A stretch of 64,000 nt of DNA from an uncultured Alphaproteobacteria bacterium (GTDB lineage Bacteria; Pseudomonadota; Alphaproteobacteria; CAAGCB01; CAG-977): NCBI GenBank assembly GCA_944390195.1, contig CALXOZ010000003.1, positions 62,001-126,000 on the forward strand, given 5' to 3'. The translations under genes were made by a program, and so were the position numbers. This document shows, piece by piece, positions 16,540-25,028 of this stretch. Each line of letters opens with the position of its first letter. Position 1 is the stretch's first letter. Below the pieces are notes generated by a model. The model was not told the origin of the DNA. It saw only the letters and a list, made by a program, of their open reading frames with translations, and did no database searches.

Positions 16540-17400
16540 ATGACAGTAAGTACGATAACAAATAAAGTATCATATATAGGGAACGGAATCGCGACAGAGT
16601 TCGCAATTCCGTTTCCTTTTTTAGAAACAGCTCATTTAAATGTATATCAGCTGTTAAATGACATACAAACACAAAGAGAAGATTGGAGAGTTCAAAACGG
16701 TAATCTGATTTTTGAAACAGCCCCTGCAAATGGAGCGCAGATTGTTATTTTGCGAGAAGTGCCTTTTACACAGGAAACTGATTATCGGGAAAATGAAATT
16801 TTAGCCGCGGAAACATTGGAAAGAAATTTTGATAACCTGACAATGCAGGTTCAACAGCTCAAAGAACAAGCGGATCGAGCAGTTACTGTTGATATCTTTG
16901 ATAATACTCAGGCATCTGAATTATTACCAAGTATTAGGACATCTGTATCAAATGCGGCAAGTTACGCGCAAACGGCCAGTAAAAAAGCTGATGATGCACA
17001 ACAGGCTTCTGCGACAGCGACTGCTCAAGCGGTTATAGCCACGAATAAAGCGAATGAGGCTGCTTCTGTGTTATCAAATAAAGCTGAAAAGGATCTATCA
17101 AACTGTACGCGCCCTTATATTGTTGAAACGTATCGTAGCGGAACGGAATGGTATCGTGTTTGGTCGGACGGTTGGAAAGAACAAGGGGGACGATTGCAAA
17201 TAAATGCGTCTACATACATTGATATAACTTTTTTAAAAGCTTTTACGGATAGAAGTTATATGTTGTCTTTTTCTCATTCTGTTGCAGGGACGGGCGGTCA
17301 AGCGGAATCTTATGCGCAACAATCGACAAGTACTTATTTCCGTTTGGGAAACAGCTGTGGAAATTCGCAATATTTTACTTGGTCTGCATGCGGGTATTAA
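16540..17400 (+). CDS. Phage tail-fibre protein, T7-type N-terminal domain
   Basis: 286 residues from ATG at 16540 (GAGGAAATC ribosome-binding site; the frame opens at 16471). Residues 1-115 match the attachment domain of T7-like tail fibres: VSYIGNGIATEFAIPFPFLE, LIFETAPANGAQIVILREVP and ETLERNFDNLTMQVQQL. Residues 120-195 are an alanine-rich coiled-coil-like shaft. The C-terminus (TEWYRVWSDGWKEQGG, then YFRLGNSCGNSQYFTWSACG) resembles the gp53-like receptor-binding tip. The gene looks intact, yet no capsid, portal or tail-tube genes are nearby. It is followed 11 bases later by its likely chaperone. Confidence 0.85.
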   Translation: MTVSTITNKVSYIGNGIATEFAIPFPFLETAHLNVYQLLNDIQTQREDWRVQNGNLIFETAPANGAQIVILREVPFTQETDYRENEILAAETLERNFDNLTMQVQQLKEQADRAVTVDIFDNTQASELLPSIRTSVSNAASYAQTASKKADDAQQASATATAQAVIATNKANEAASVLSNKAEKDLSNCTRPYIVETYRSGTEWYRVWSDGWKEQGGRLQINASTYIDITFLKAFTDRSYMLSFSHSVAGTGGQAESYAQQSTSTYFRLGNSCGNSQYFTWSACGY

Positions 17401-17411
17401 GGAGAAAAACA

Positions 17412-17735
17412 ATGTATTATATAGGGCAAATTTTTGAAGGCGAGTATCCGCCGGAAGCGGCGGTATGGTGTAACCGGAACGGGGCTTTTATTGAAGAAGC
17501 CGAAAAAAACGTTTTTATTATAAAAGCTTTGTTAAAACCGACAAATGAAGACTTGGCCGATCAAATTCGTATGAAACGTAATATCCTTTTGAACGAAACG
17601 GATAAATATATGATTGAAGACTATCCGATAAGTTTGGAACGCAAGGAGAAAATGAAAGTCTATCGTCAAACATTGCGAGATTTACCCGAACAATCGGGGT
17701 TCCCGATTGGAGTTGTTTTCCCGCAATTACCTTAA
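17412..17735 (+). CDS. Phage tail assembly chaperone-like protein
   Basis: 107 residues with a GGAGA ribosome-binding site, 11 bases after the tail-fibre gene. The C-terminal half carries the pattern of the phage tail assembly chaperone family: RNILLNETDKYMIEDYPISL, then VYRQTLRDLPEQSGFPIGVV and FPQLP. The N-terminus (YYIGQIFEGEYPPEAAVWCN) resembles the short domains found before it in fibre-assembly proteins. It very likely helps fold or trimerise the adjacent fibre. A strong terminator shared with the convergent glycan cluster follows. Confidence 0.8.
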   Translation: MYYIGQIFEGEYPPEAAVWCNRNGAFIEEAEKNVFIIKALLKPTNEDLADQIRMKRNILLNETDKYMIEDYPISLERKEKMKVYRQTLRDLPEQSGFPIGVVFPQLP

Positions 17736-17777
17736 AAAAACAGGGGAGGAACAGGACTGTTCTTCCCCTGTTTTTCG
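17733..17777. terminator. Bidirectional terminator between tail genes and glycan cluster
   Basis: Long stem AACAGGGGAGGAACAG / CTGTTCTTCCCCTGTT with loop GACT region and T-runs on both sides, placed between two convergent genes. Confidence 0.92.
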
Positions 17778-20700
17778 TTATTTCGTATATTTTTTTCTGA
17801 ATTTATTTCTACTTTTCTTTTTAAGAATAAAACAGCACATCAAATTTACAAGAATTTTAGGCAGTTTTATAGTTTTCTGGACAGGCTTATCAGTCGAAAG
17901 GCTTTGTTTTAAAATTTCAATTTTTCGAATTAATTGAAGTTTATCAAAGATAAGCCTTTCGTAAAGAATATCATATTCCGACACTTCTTTGGTGATAGGT
18001 TCCAAAGCTTTTTTCAGATAAGTCAAGCTACTTTGCTTTAGATTTTCCATTTTCGTATTGACATCATTCCAGTTGATCGGTTTTTTAATCAAGTCCGGCA
18101 TTTTATCGCAAAAATCACTATAAGAATAAACCAGACGGTTTTCCAATCCGAATTCTTCTAAAATACGAAAGCGTGCGAATCCTCTTGCTTGATTGGCTAT
18201 GACGACAAACGGCTTGTTGAATATGATTGCGAAACATGTCCCGTGGAATGAATCCGTTACAATAAATTCGGCTGAAGCAAATGCTGTAAGCCAATCTTCC
18301 ATTAAGGACGCTTGTTCTTTTTTGTGTGTAGCATCGGCAATATTATGCAAAGGCAAGTCAAAGGATGAGGCAATATCATTGATGATATGCTGTTTTTCTT
18401 CGTTTATATCTAAAACATAGGTTATAATTCCTTCTGTTTTGTTTCCGATTTTAATCAAATCGTTCCAATGTTTTTTATCGCAGATGAAAACAGGATCAAG
18501 AACAAACTCTGCGTTTATGTCAAATTCGCGCTTGCATAAATCCACCGCCGACCGTTCTCTGACTGAAAAGCAATCGAATTTACGCAGGAAATAACGCATT
18601 CTGTTTTTCATATCCTGAGGACAGATTAAATCGTCTTGACCGAATGAAGCAGAGTATGCTGATTTTTTCTTACTGTCCCATACCCAATCAAGTGAGGAAA
18701 ATTCATGCATGTCCGCATAAATTCCGTATCTATCGAAGTGGGTCGAAAACAATTGATCAGATCCGACCAGAAAAATATCGCATCGGTGATTGATTTCACG
18801 CATATATTCTTTTGCATGATAGCACGGCAATTCATAATCTTTATAAGGATTGACCTTCCAATTTGTGATCTGTTTCGGAAGCCATATCAATGCCGGACCG
18901 GGAGGGGAAATCATCAAACACGTTTTTCCCATATCTTCAACCGCCCATTTCAATGCCAGATATGTTAATCCGCCGCCGAAGTTCGGATTTGTAGGAACAC
19001 CGACAATACCGACATCAAACTTATTTTCAAAAATCAAATTACAAGCTTTTTGGAAGGGAAATTTTCTTAACAGATCGAAAAGGCGATTTCTTGAAGGATG
19101 AGCCGGCCAGTGGTTTTTCAGGACAGGATGCATGTCTATCAAAACTTGCAACGGTATTTCCGCTAATTCAGAGACGGAATTTTTAATAACATCGAATAAT
19201 TCTTTTCCTTTGTCCGAGTTGATCAATACGGATTGAGACTTTAATCCGCAAAATCTGTTATCTATTTTTTCCGCCCCGAAGATGTCACCGATCGTAAGAT
19301 CAGCTATACGCGGCAATTTCGCAAACGCGCAATTTTCACAATGTTCGCCGACCAGCATTCTGGAAACGAAAGCCTGACAATATGATTTGTCCGTCCATAG
19401 ATTTGAAAGAATTTCTTCTCCGTTCTTTAATTTTATTTTTAAAATGTTTTCCTTAACCTTTTCTTGTTCTTTTTTATGGCGGAATTCGATTTCATCAATA
19501 TTTTCGATCCCGTATTTATCGTTTAAGTAATCTGAAAAATGTTTAGGGGAAGGGGCGTTGTTGCATAACAGATCAACAGTGTATAAATTGTCATATTTTT
19601 TACCGACGAAAGCATACAATCCGGCAATTTGACAAGGAAGCCCTGAAAAAAGGACTTTTGTTCCTTTTTTTAATTCGTTTTTGACCTGTTGGAAAATATT
19701 GCCCATAAAAGACTGGACATATTTACTTTTATATAGTTTGAACAGATCCTTTTCATTGTCGACCATGATATGTTCACATCGCCAATTTTTGCCCCAAGCC
19801 GCACCGGCGACTTTGCCGCCGTTTGCAATAAAATGTCTGGCGATAATTTGGAAAGCTCCCGCCGTTGCGGAATACGAAGCGTTCTGGGTATTGTTGTTAA
19901 AGACAAACAACGGTGGAGTACTTGAATTGGTTATCTCCAAGCCGTTTAAAGGACATACTTTTTCGCATCTGCCGCAGTCAACGCATTTGGTCATATCAAT
20001 GACCGGCTTGTAAAAGCCGTCAAGATCCTGAGATAATGAAAGAGCTCCTTTGGCGCATGAGGCAACGCAAGCGGAACAACCTGTGCAAAAAGGTTTGTTA
20101 AGGAAGATTTTTTTATCTCCTGTTAGTTCTTTATCGTACAGGGGTCTTTTTGAAATATAGGGCTGGGGGATGGAAGTATAACTGATTGATTTTGTTTTAC
20201 TTAATTTTTTTAATTGTCTTCTGAAAAACAAAATGTCCAAAAGATTTTTCCAGTAATATGATATTTCAGACGACGGTTCTGATTTTGCTTTTATTTTTGA
20301 TCTTTGATATGTCAAGCCTTTTTCAAAAGATTTTTTCAATATTTCATTTGTTTCGTATTGTCTGATCCGGAATATCAAATCTTTGGACGGATACGCCATA
20401 TGTAATATTTTACAATCATATTCGGATAATCCGCAGTCCTTATTGAAATATGTTCTGTAAATCGGTATGAGATCGGCAATATATTTACTGGCGATATCTT
20501 CTCCCGAAGAGTATCCGCCCGGGCGCAAACATGTTAAAGTTTTATGGATTTCAGTTCCGGTGATGTCCGGTTTGCTCAATATACGGAAAAACAATTCATA
20601 ATCGGCAAGCGTCTTGTACTGCTTGTTAAAAAAACCGTATTTTTTAAAAACGGATGTTTTGACCAGCCATGCACTGATTAAAAAGGGATGACGATAGACA

Positions 20701-21137
20701 AAAGATTCTATATCCGCTTTCCAAATGTCTTTGAAAAGCCACCAACCGTCCGCACAAGCATAATCGACATTGTTTTCTTCAATGGCATTTGCCAACAATT
20801 CTAAGGCGTCATTACACATATAATAATCATCTGACGGCATAATGATGACATAATCACCGCTGGCATGATTAAAACCTTTTATTGTTGCATCTGTGATGCC
20901 TTCATCCGGTTCTGAATAAATAACAAGATTTTTTTTACCGTATTTTTTATTGACTTTTTCTATAAACTCTAAAGTACCGTCTTTGGACGCTCCGTCTATG
21001 ATGATGTGCTCGATATTTGGGTATGTTTGTTCATGAACACTTTTAAACATTTCAATGAAAACATTTTTCCGTTTTCCTTTGATTAAATTGAAAGTCGTTG
21101 TGATGACTGATATTTTTTTGCGTTCCAAAGACGGCAT
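17778..21137 (-). CDS. Three-part glycan enzyme: GT2 + FrhB-type Fe-S domain + polysaccharide pyruvyl transferase
   Basis: 1119 residues. Residues 8-230 are a GT2 glycosyltransferase (SVITTTFNL, IIIDGASKDGTLE, metal-binding PSDD at 101). Residues 350-395 hold two 4Fe-4S motifs (Cys 351, 354, 357, 361 and 385, 388, 391, 395). Residues 410-690 match the coenzyme F420 hydrogenase/dehydrogenase beta-subunit family (FSGLPCQIAG, SRMLVGEHCENC, LTIGDIFG). Residues 707-1010 match polysaccharide pyruvyl transferases (GIVGVPTNPNFGGGLTYLAL, FLVGSDQLF, VTDSFHGTCFAI). The last two modules often occur as neighbours in capsule clusters; joining both to a GT2 is unusual. There is no frameshift. It is the last gene of the leftward cluster. 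Confidence 0.88.
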   Translation of the reverse strand: MPSLERKKISVITTTFNLIKGKRKNVFIEMFKSVHEQTYPNIEHIIIDGASKDGTLEFIEKVNKKYGKKNLVIYSEPDEGITDATIKGFNHASGDYVIIMPSDDYYMCNDALELLANAIEENNVDYACADGWWLFKDIWKADIESFVYRHPFLISAWLVKTSVFKKYGFFNKQYKTLADYELFFRILSKPDITGTEIHKTLTCLRPGGYSSGEDIASKYIADLIPIYRTYFNKDCGLSEYDCKILHMAYPSKDLIFRIRQYETNEILKKSFEKGLTYQRSKIKAKSEPSSEISYYWKNLLDILFFRRQLKKLSKTKSISYTSIPQPYISKRPLYDKELTGDKKIFLNKPFCTGCSACVASCAKGALSLSQDLDGFYKPVIDMTKCVDCGRCEKVCPLNGLEITNSSTPPLFVFNNNTQNASYSATAGAFQIIARHFIANGGKVAGAAWGKNWRCEHIMVDNEKDLFKLYKSKYVQSFMGNIFQQVKNELKKGTKVLFSGLPCQIAGLYAFVGKKYDNLYTVDLLCNNAPSPKHFSDYLNDKYGIENIDEIEFRHKKEQEKVKENILKIKLKNGEEILSNLWTDKSYCQAFVSRMLVGEHCENCAFAKLPRIADLTIGDIFGAEKIDNRFCGLKSQSVLINSDKGKELFDVIKNSVSELAEIPLQVLIDMHPVLKNHWPAHPSRNRLFDLLRKFPFQKACNLIFENKFDVGIVGVPTNPNFGGGLTYLALKWAVEDMGKTCLMISPPGPALIWLPKQITNWKVNPYKDYELPCYHAKEYMREINHRCDIFLVGSDQLFSTHFDRYGIYADMHEFSSLDWVWDSKKKSAYSASFGQDDLICPQDMKNRMRYFLRKFDCFSVRERSAVDLCKREFDINAEFVLDPVFICDKKHWNDLIKIGNKTEGIITYVLDINEEKQHIINDIASSFDLPLHNIADATHKKEQASLMEDWLTAFASAEFIVTDSFHGTCFAIIFNKPFVVIANQARGFARFRILEEFGLENRLVYSYSDFCDKMPDLIKKPINWNDVNTKMENLKQSSLTYLKKALEPITKEVSEYDILYERLIFDKLQLIRKIEILKQSLSTDKPVQKTIKLPKILVNLMCCFILKKKSRNKFRKKYTK

Positions 21138-21149
21138 TATTTTGTCCTC

Positions 21150-22313
21150 TTATAAAGTTTCCAATGTCTTTTTTAACCAATCCAGTTTGTCTTTAATTGC
21201 GAACTGATGGTTCCCGATAAAGAAACCTTGTTCGTCGATATAATCGGCATTTTTCAAATCGCCGCTGATTTCAAAGTCAAAATAATTGACCACTTCTTTG
21301 CGTGCGAAGTTTCCTGCAACAATCGGACGTGTTTCAATATTTGCCTCTGTCAGTTTGTTAATGATATCCTGACGCTTTAACCCGCTGTTTTTATTGATTA
21401 AAAAAGAAAAACCGAACCAGCTTGATTCCCCGATTTCCTTTTGAAGGATGAAACGTTCGTCAGAAGAAAACAATTCTTTGAAATATTCGGCGTTTTCTCT
21501 GCGATGCTTGATGAAGTCGGGTAATTTTTTCAGCTGTTCAATGCCGATGGCTCCCATCATTTCAACCGGACGGACATTATAACCGGGCAAAATGAAACGC
21601 CAACTTTCTTCAAAATAATTATCTGATTTTTTACACAACTTGTTTTCTTTTGGCAGATGACGTGTCCAACCGTGGGAACGCAAGGACAGTAAGATATGAT
21701 AAAGTTCTTCGTCATCCGTTCCGATCAAACCGCCTTCCATTGTTGCCATATGGTGGGAAAAGAAAGTCGAGTACGTTCCCATCAATCCGATCGACCCCAA
21801 CGGTTTGCCGTTATATTTCCCGCCTAAAGATTCGCAATTGTCTTCCAACAGCGTAATGTTTTTACCGGCGATCAGTTTTTGAATACGGTCGAATTCATTT
21901 GAATTTCCCAACAAATTGACGGCAAAGATCAAACGTGTTTTATCAGTTATCGCCGCAGCCAAGGCGTCCATATCCATATTCAATGTTTGTAAATTCACGT
22001 CGACAAATTTTAAATGCAATCCGTATTGATATAAAGGATAGTATGTTGTCGCCCATGATACCGCGGGGACGATGACTTCGTCGCCTCGTTTGAGCGGATT
22101 GTCCTTTTTATAAAAAAGAGCGGCTATTGCCAACAGGTTCGCGGAAGATCCCGAATTAACCATGACGCAATATTTATGGTCGGTGTATTTGGCGAAATCG
22201 GCTTCGAACTGTTTGACCGAATTTCCCATTGTGTAACAATCACGTTTAATAACATCTTGAATCGCTTGTATTTCCTTTTCGTCCCAAGACGAACTTGCCA
22301 ATTCATATTTCAT
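21150..22313 (-). CDS. colD: GDP-4-keto-6-deoxymannose 3-dehydratase, ColD type
   Basis: PLP enzyme of the DegT/DnrJ/EryC1 fold. The usual Schiff-base lysine is replaced by histidine: the segment STFFSHHMATMEGG has His at 187-188, equal in position to the catalytic His188 of ColD. The flanking LRSHGWTRHLPKENKLCKKS and FILPGYNVRPVEMMGAIGIE, and the GESSWFGFSFLI and ETRPIVAGNF segments, are strongly ColD-like. ColD removes the C3 hydroxyl of GDP-4-keto-6-deoxymannose in GDP-colitose synthesis. The 387-residue length matches. Gmd, which makes its substrate, is in the same cluster. Confidence 0.85.
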   Translation of the reverse strand: MKYELASSSWDEKEIQAIQDVIKRDCYTMGNSVKQFEADFAKYTDHKYCVMVNSGSSANLLAIAALFYKKDNPLKRGDEVIVPAVSWATTYYPLYQYGLHLKFVDVNLQTLNMDMDALAAAITDKTRLIFAVNLLGNSNEFDRIQKLIAGKNITLLEDNCESLGGKYNGKPLGSIGLMGTYSTFFSHHMATMEGGLIGTDDEELYHILLSLRSHGWTRHLPKENKLCKKSDNYFEESWRFILPGYNVRPVEMMGAIGIEQLKKLPDFIKHRRENAEYFKELFSSDERFILQKEIGESSWFGFSFLINKNSGLKRQDIINKLTEANIETRPIVAGNFARKEVVNYFDFEISGDLKNADYIDEQGFFIGNHQFAIKDKLDWLKKTLETL

Positions 22314-22323
22314 AATTACCTCA

Positions 22324-23343
22324 TTATTTTTGTAACATTTTCAGCCATTCAATCGTTTTTTTCAGTCCGTGTTCAAAATCAACAAAGGCTGTTTTTGAAA
22401 ATTCCGAGCAGTATTTTTCATTTGACAGAGCCAATTGAGACGGTGTTCCGCCGATTTTTTCTTCTTCTTGCGGCAAAACAAGCGGAACTTTGATAGTTTC
22501 CGTAATCATTTCAGCGACTTCCCGGATTGTTTTGTTATCAACGCCCGCAATGTTGTAAAGCATTTCCTTGGATGAAAAAAGCGTGTTCAGCATCATTTCC
22601 ACCACATCGGAAATAAAACAAAAGCAACGAATGGCACGTCCGGCATCCATCATTGTCAATTTGCCTTCCGTCAAAGCGCGTTTGATAAATTCGTTCATGA
22701 AACGGCTGTCCGAATATTTTATGCCGGGACCATAGCCGATGGCTAAACGAACAATTTTAACGTTCATGCCGTCTTTGGCAAAAATATTGCATATTGTTTC
22801 CGCCATTCTTTTTGATTCCGCATAAACGGCTCTGTCGGACAAAGTGTCGACATTGCCGAAGTATGTTTCTTTGACGGGCATTAAATCTTGAGGTACCTGT
22901 CCGTATGTTTCCGAAGAGGAAATGAACAAAACATCGGCTTTGTTACGTTGGCTCATTTCCAATAACTTGATCAGTGTTTCCGTATTCAATTTCACTGTGC
23001 CGAGCTTGTTTTGAATGAATTTTTTAGGCTGTCCGTATGTCGCTGTATGGATCAGATAATCGTATTTCAAATCGGGCAAATCTGTTGCCAGATCCGAAGC
23101 AATATAGCTGATGTTATCGCTTTTGGGCAGCCAGTCGACAGGTTGCGAAAACGAATGGGCAATGATTTTCATTCCCAAATTTTCTTTTTTATCCAAGTAA
23201 TAAAGATAGTTAACCAAGTTACTGCCGATAAGACCGTTGGCTCCTGTTATGAAAAAAGTTTTTCCTTTTAATTCGGACACGTTTTTTTTCAAAGAGACGG
23301 AAGCGTATTCGTCAGCTAAAAAATCACATAAATACATTGACAT
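22324..23343 (-). CDS. NAD-dependent sugar-nucleotide epimerase/dehydratase (extended SDR)
   Basis: 339 residues from ATG at 23343, which follows a TAGGAGAG ribosome-binding site; the frame opens at 23361 inside that site. Shows a dinucleotide-binding TGANGLIGSNLVNYL, the SSSETYG segment and the catalytic YAESKR (YxxxK). Closest in style to UDP-glucuronate decarboxylase and related 4,6-dehydratases/epimerases; the substrate cannot be read from sequence. It starts seven bases after the transketolase C-subunit gene, which suggests action on the transketolase product, for example reduction or epimerisation of a keto sugar. Confidence 0.8.
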   Translation of the reverse strand: MSMYLCDFLADEYASVSLKKNVSELKGKTFFITGANGLIGSNLVNYLYYLDKKENLGMKIIAHSFSQPVDWLPKSDNISYIASDLATDLPDLKYDYLIHTATYGQPKKFIQNKLGTVKLNTETLIKLLEMSQRNKADVLFISSSETYGQVPQDLMPVKETYFGNVDTLSDRAVYAESKRMAETICNIFAKDGMNVKIVRLAIGYGPGIKYSDSRFMNEFIKRALTEGKLTMMDAGRAIRCFCFISDVVEMMLNTLFSSKEMLYNIAGVDNKTIREVAEMITETIKVPLVLPQEEEKIGGTPSQLALSNEKYCSEFSKTAFVDFEHGLKKTIEWLKMLQK

Positions 23344-23350
23344 ATCTCTC

Positions 23351-24235
23351 CTATTTGTCAAAATTCAATCCGAATTGATCTTTGATGTAATACTGATTGC
23401 CGACATAATGCGAAAATACGTCTGGAATCCCGAAGCGTTTGAATTTTATTCCTTTTCCGCTTTCCGCGATGACCTCCGCGACTGCGGTTCCCAATCCTCC
23501 GACAATCGTGTGTTCTTCAAACGTATTGATTTCAACGCCTTTGTCAACCAGATCCAAAATCAATTCCTTGTCAATCGGTTTGACCGTATGCATACTGATA
23601 ACGTAAGGCTTTCTGCCTTGTTTTTTTAGTTTTTCCGCATAATCGAAAGCTCCGGGCAACATATTGCTGGTCGCGATCAGCGCGATGTCTTCACCTTGCT
23701 GCAAAACAGAGGCTTTTCCGATTTTTATTTCTTCACAATGATTGAATATACCGCGATTGTGGCGACCGATTCTGATGTACATCGGCTTGTTTATCTGAAC
23801 GCTTTGTTTGGTTATTTCTTCAATTTCCCGATTGTCGCCGGCGGCACAAACGATCATGTTGGGCAAACAGCGCATGACGGACAGGTCTTCCACACCTTGA
23901 TGCGTGTAACCGGCCGAACCGTATTCAAATCCTGCGCCGACACCGACCAGTTTGACATTCGTGTTCATATATGCCACATCCACACGGATCTGTTCGAAAC
24001 AACGCATGGTTACAAAAGGGATGATACTGTAAACATACGGCTTTTTACCCGATAAAGCCAATCCAGCCGCGACACTGACCGCATTTTGTTCGGCAATGCC
24101 GACATTGAAAAAACGTTCAGGAAACTCCTTTTCAAAAACGTCCAAAATACTGTATCCCATATCTGGGGTTACAATACAAATATCCTTATCTTCGCGAGCC
24201 AGTTTCGTCAGCGTTTCTGCAAAAACCATTCTCAT
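23351..24235 (-). CDS. Transketolase, C-terminal subunit
   Basis: 294 residues covering the pyrimidine-binding and C-terminal domains of a split transketolase. The catalytic glutamate is E49 in FNVGIAEQNAVSVAAGLAL. SAGYTHQGVEDLSVMR and GGLGTAVAEVIAE follow as expected. AAGGAATG precedes the ATG, and only three bases separate it from the N-subunit gene. Together the two subunits form a ThDP enzyme moving two-carbon ketol units. Position inside a sugar-nucleotide cluster suggests a role in building a branched or higher-carbon sugar; ordinary pentose-phosphate function is the alternative. Confidence 0.9.
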   Translation of the reverse strand: MRMVFAETLTKLAREDKDICIVTPDMGYSILDVFEKEFPERFFNVGIAEQNAVSVAAGLALSGKKPYVYSIIPFVTMRCFEQIRVDVAYMNTNVKLVGVGAGFEYGSAGYTHQGVEDLSVMRCLPNMIVCAAGDNREIEEITKQSVQINKPMYIRIGRHNRGIFNHCEEIKIGKASVLQQGEDIALIATSNMLPGAFDYAEKLKKQGRKPYVISMHTVKPIDKELILDLVDKGVEINTFEEHTIVGGLGTAVAEVIAESGKGIKFKRFGIPDVFSHYVGNQYYIKDQFGLNFDK

Positions 24236-24238
24236 TTT

Positions 24239-25027
24239 TTACATTCCTTCCACGTCGGCAAGAGCTTTTTCATACAATTCGTCCGTCAGTTTCGTATAGT
24301 GTGATTGCACGGTGTTTTCCATAAAGGAAACACCTTTTCCTTTGACGGTATGGGCGACGATTGCTGTCGGTTTGTCGGATCTTCTTTTAAAAGCCGCAGT
24401 TAAAGCGTCAACATCATGCCCGTCGACATCACAGGCGTCAAAACCGAATGCGGTCAATCGTTCGGACAAGTTTCTTTGATCAATGGTCTTGTTACTGAAA
24501 TCGGATGCCTGTATGCCGTTGAAGTCGACGATAAGCGTAAAGTTGTCCAGCTTTTGTGTCGAGGCTAAGGCGACAGCTTCCCAAACAGAACCTTCCTGTA
24601 TTTCTCCGTCTCCGACAATGACAAAAATCCGTCCCGTCCTTGCGTCCATCTTGTTGGCTAACGCCATGCCGACACCGATGCCGGCACCATGTCCCAAAGA
24701 ACCTGCAGACGCTTCCAACCCTTCGGCGGAAGTCATGTCGATATGGCAGGGAAGGCGACCGCCGTTTTGAGAATAACTTTCTATGTCTTCATCGCTGATG
24801 ATGCCCAGACGGTTTAAAACCGAATATAAAGCGACACTGCCATGACCTTTACTTAAAATGATTTTATCGCGTTCCGGATCGTGCACTTTTTCTTTGGAAA
24901 AGTTCGCCGTCTGAAAATAGAGGGCATATAAAATTTCAACCAGGCTTAAAGCCGACCCTAAATGAGAGGCTTTCGATTTCCATCCCATTGTTAAAATGTC
25001 TTTTCTGATTTGTTTGGGGGTTGTCAT
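24239..25027 (-). CDS. Transketolase, N-terminal (ThDP-binding) subunit
   Basis: 262 residues with the ThDP diphosphate/magnesium motif GDGEIQEGSVWEA at 139 through N170, the SKGHGSVALY segment at 59 and AGSLGHGAGIGVGMALA at 108. It is the N half of a two-gene transketolase. It follows the reductase gene by one base and is followed directly by the C-subunit. Split transketolases are common in anaerobes and archaea as housekeeping enzymes, but also occur in polysaccharide clusters. Confidence 0.9.
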   Translation of the reverse strand: MTTPKQIRKDILTMGWKSKASHLGSALSLVEILYALYFQTANFSKEKVHDPERDKIILSKGHGSVALYSVLNRLGIISDEDIESYSQNGGRLPCHIDMTSAEGLEASAGSLGHGAGIGVGMALANKMDARTGRIFVIVGDGEIQEGSVWEAVALASTQKLDNFTLIVDFNGIQASDFSNKTIDQRNLSERLTAFGFDACDVDGHDVDALTAAFKRRSDKPTAIVAHTVKGKGVSFMENTVQSHYTKLTDELYEKALADVEGM

Positions 25028-25028
25028 C

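Noticed and set aside
16540-17735. Complete prophage or tailocin at this place
   Set aside because: No capsid, portal, sheath, lysis or integrase genes are present on either side; only the fibre and chaperone are found.
17778-21137. Possibility that the three-module protein is an artefact joining separate genes
   Set aside because: The frame is continuous with sensible linkers and no internal ribosome-binding site plus start at the module borders was evident; kept as one gene, with read checking suggested.
23351-25027. Transketolase halves read as a frameshifted single gene
   Set aside because: Each half has its own stop, start and ribosome-binding site, and the split matches known two-subunit transketolases.
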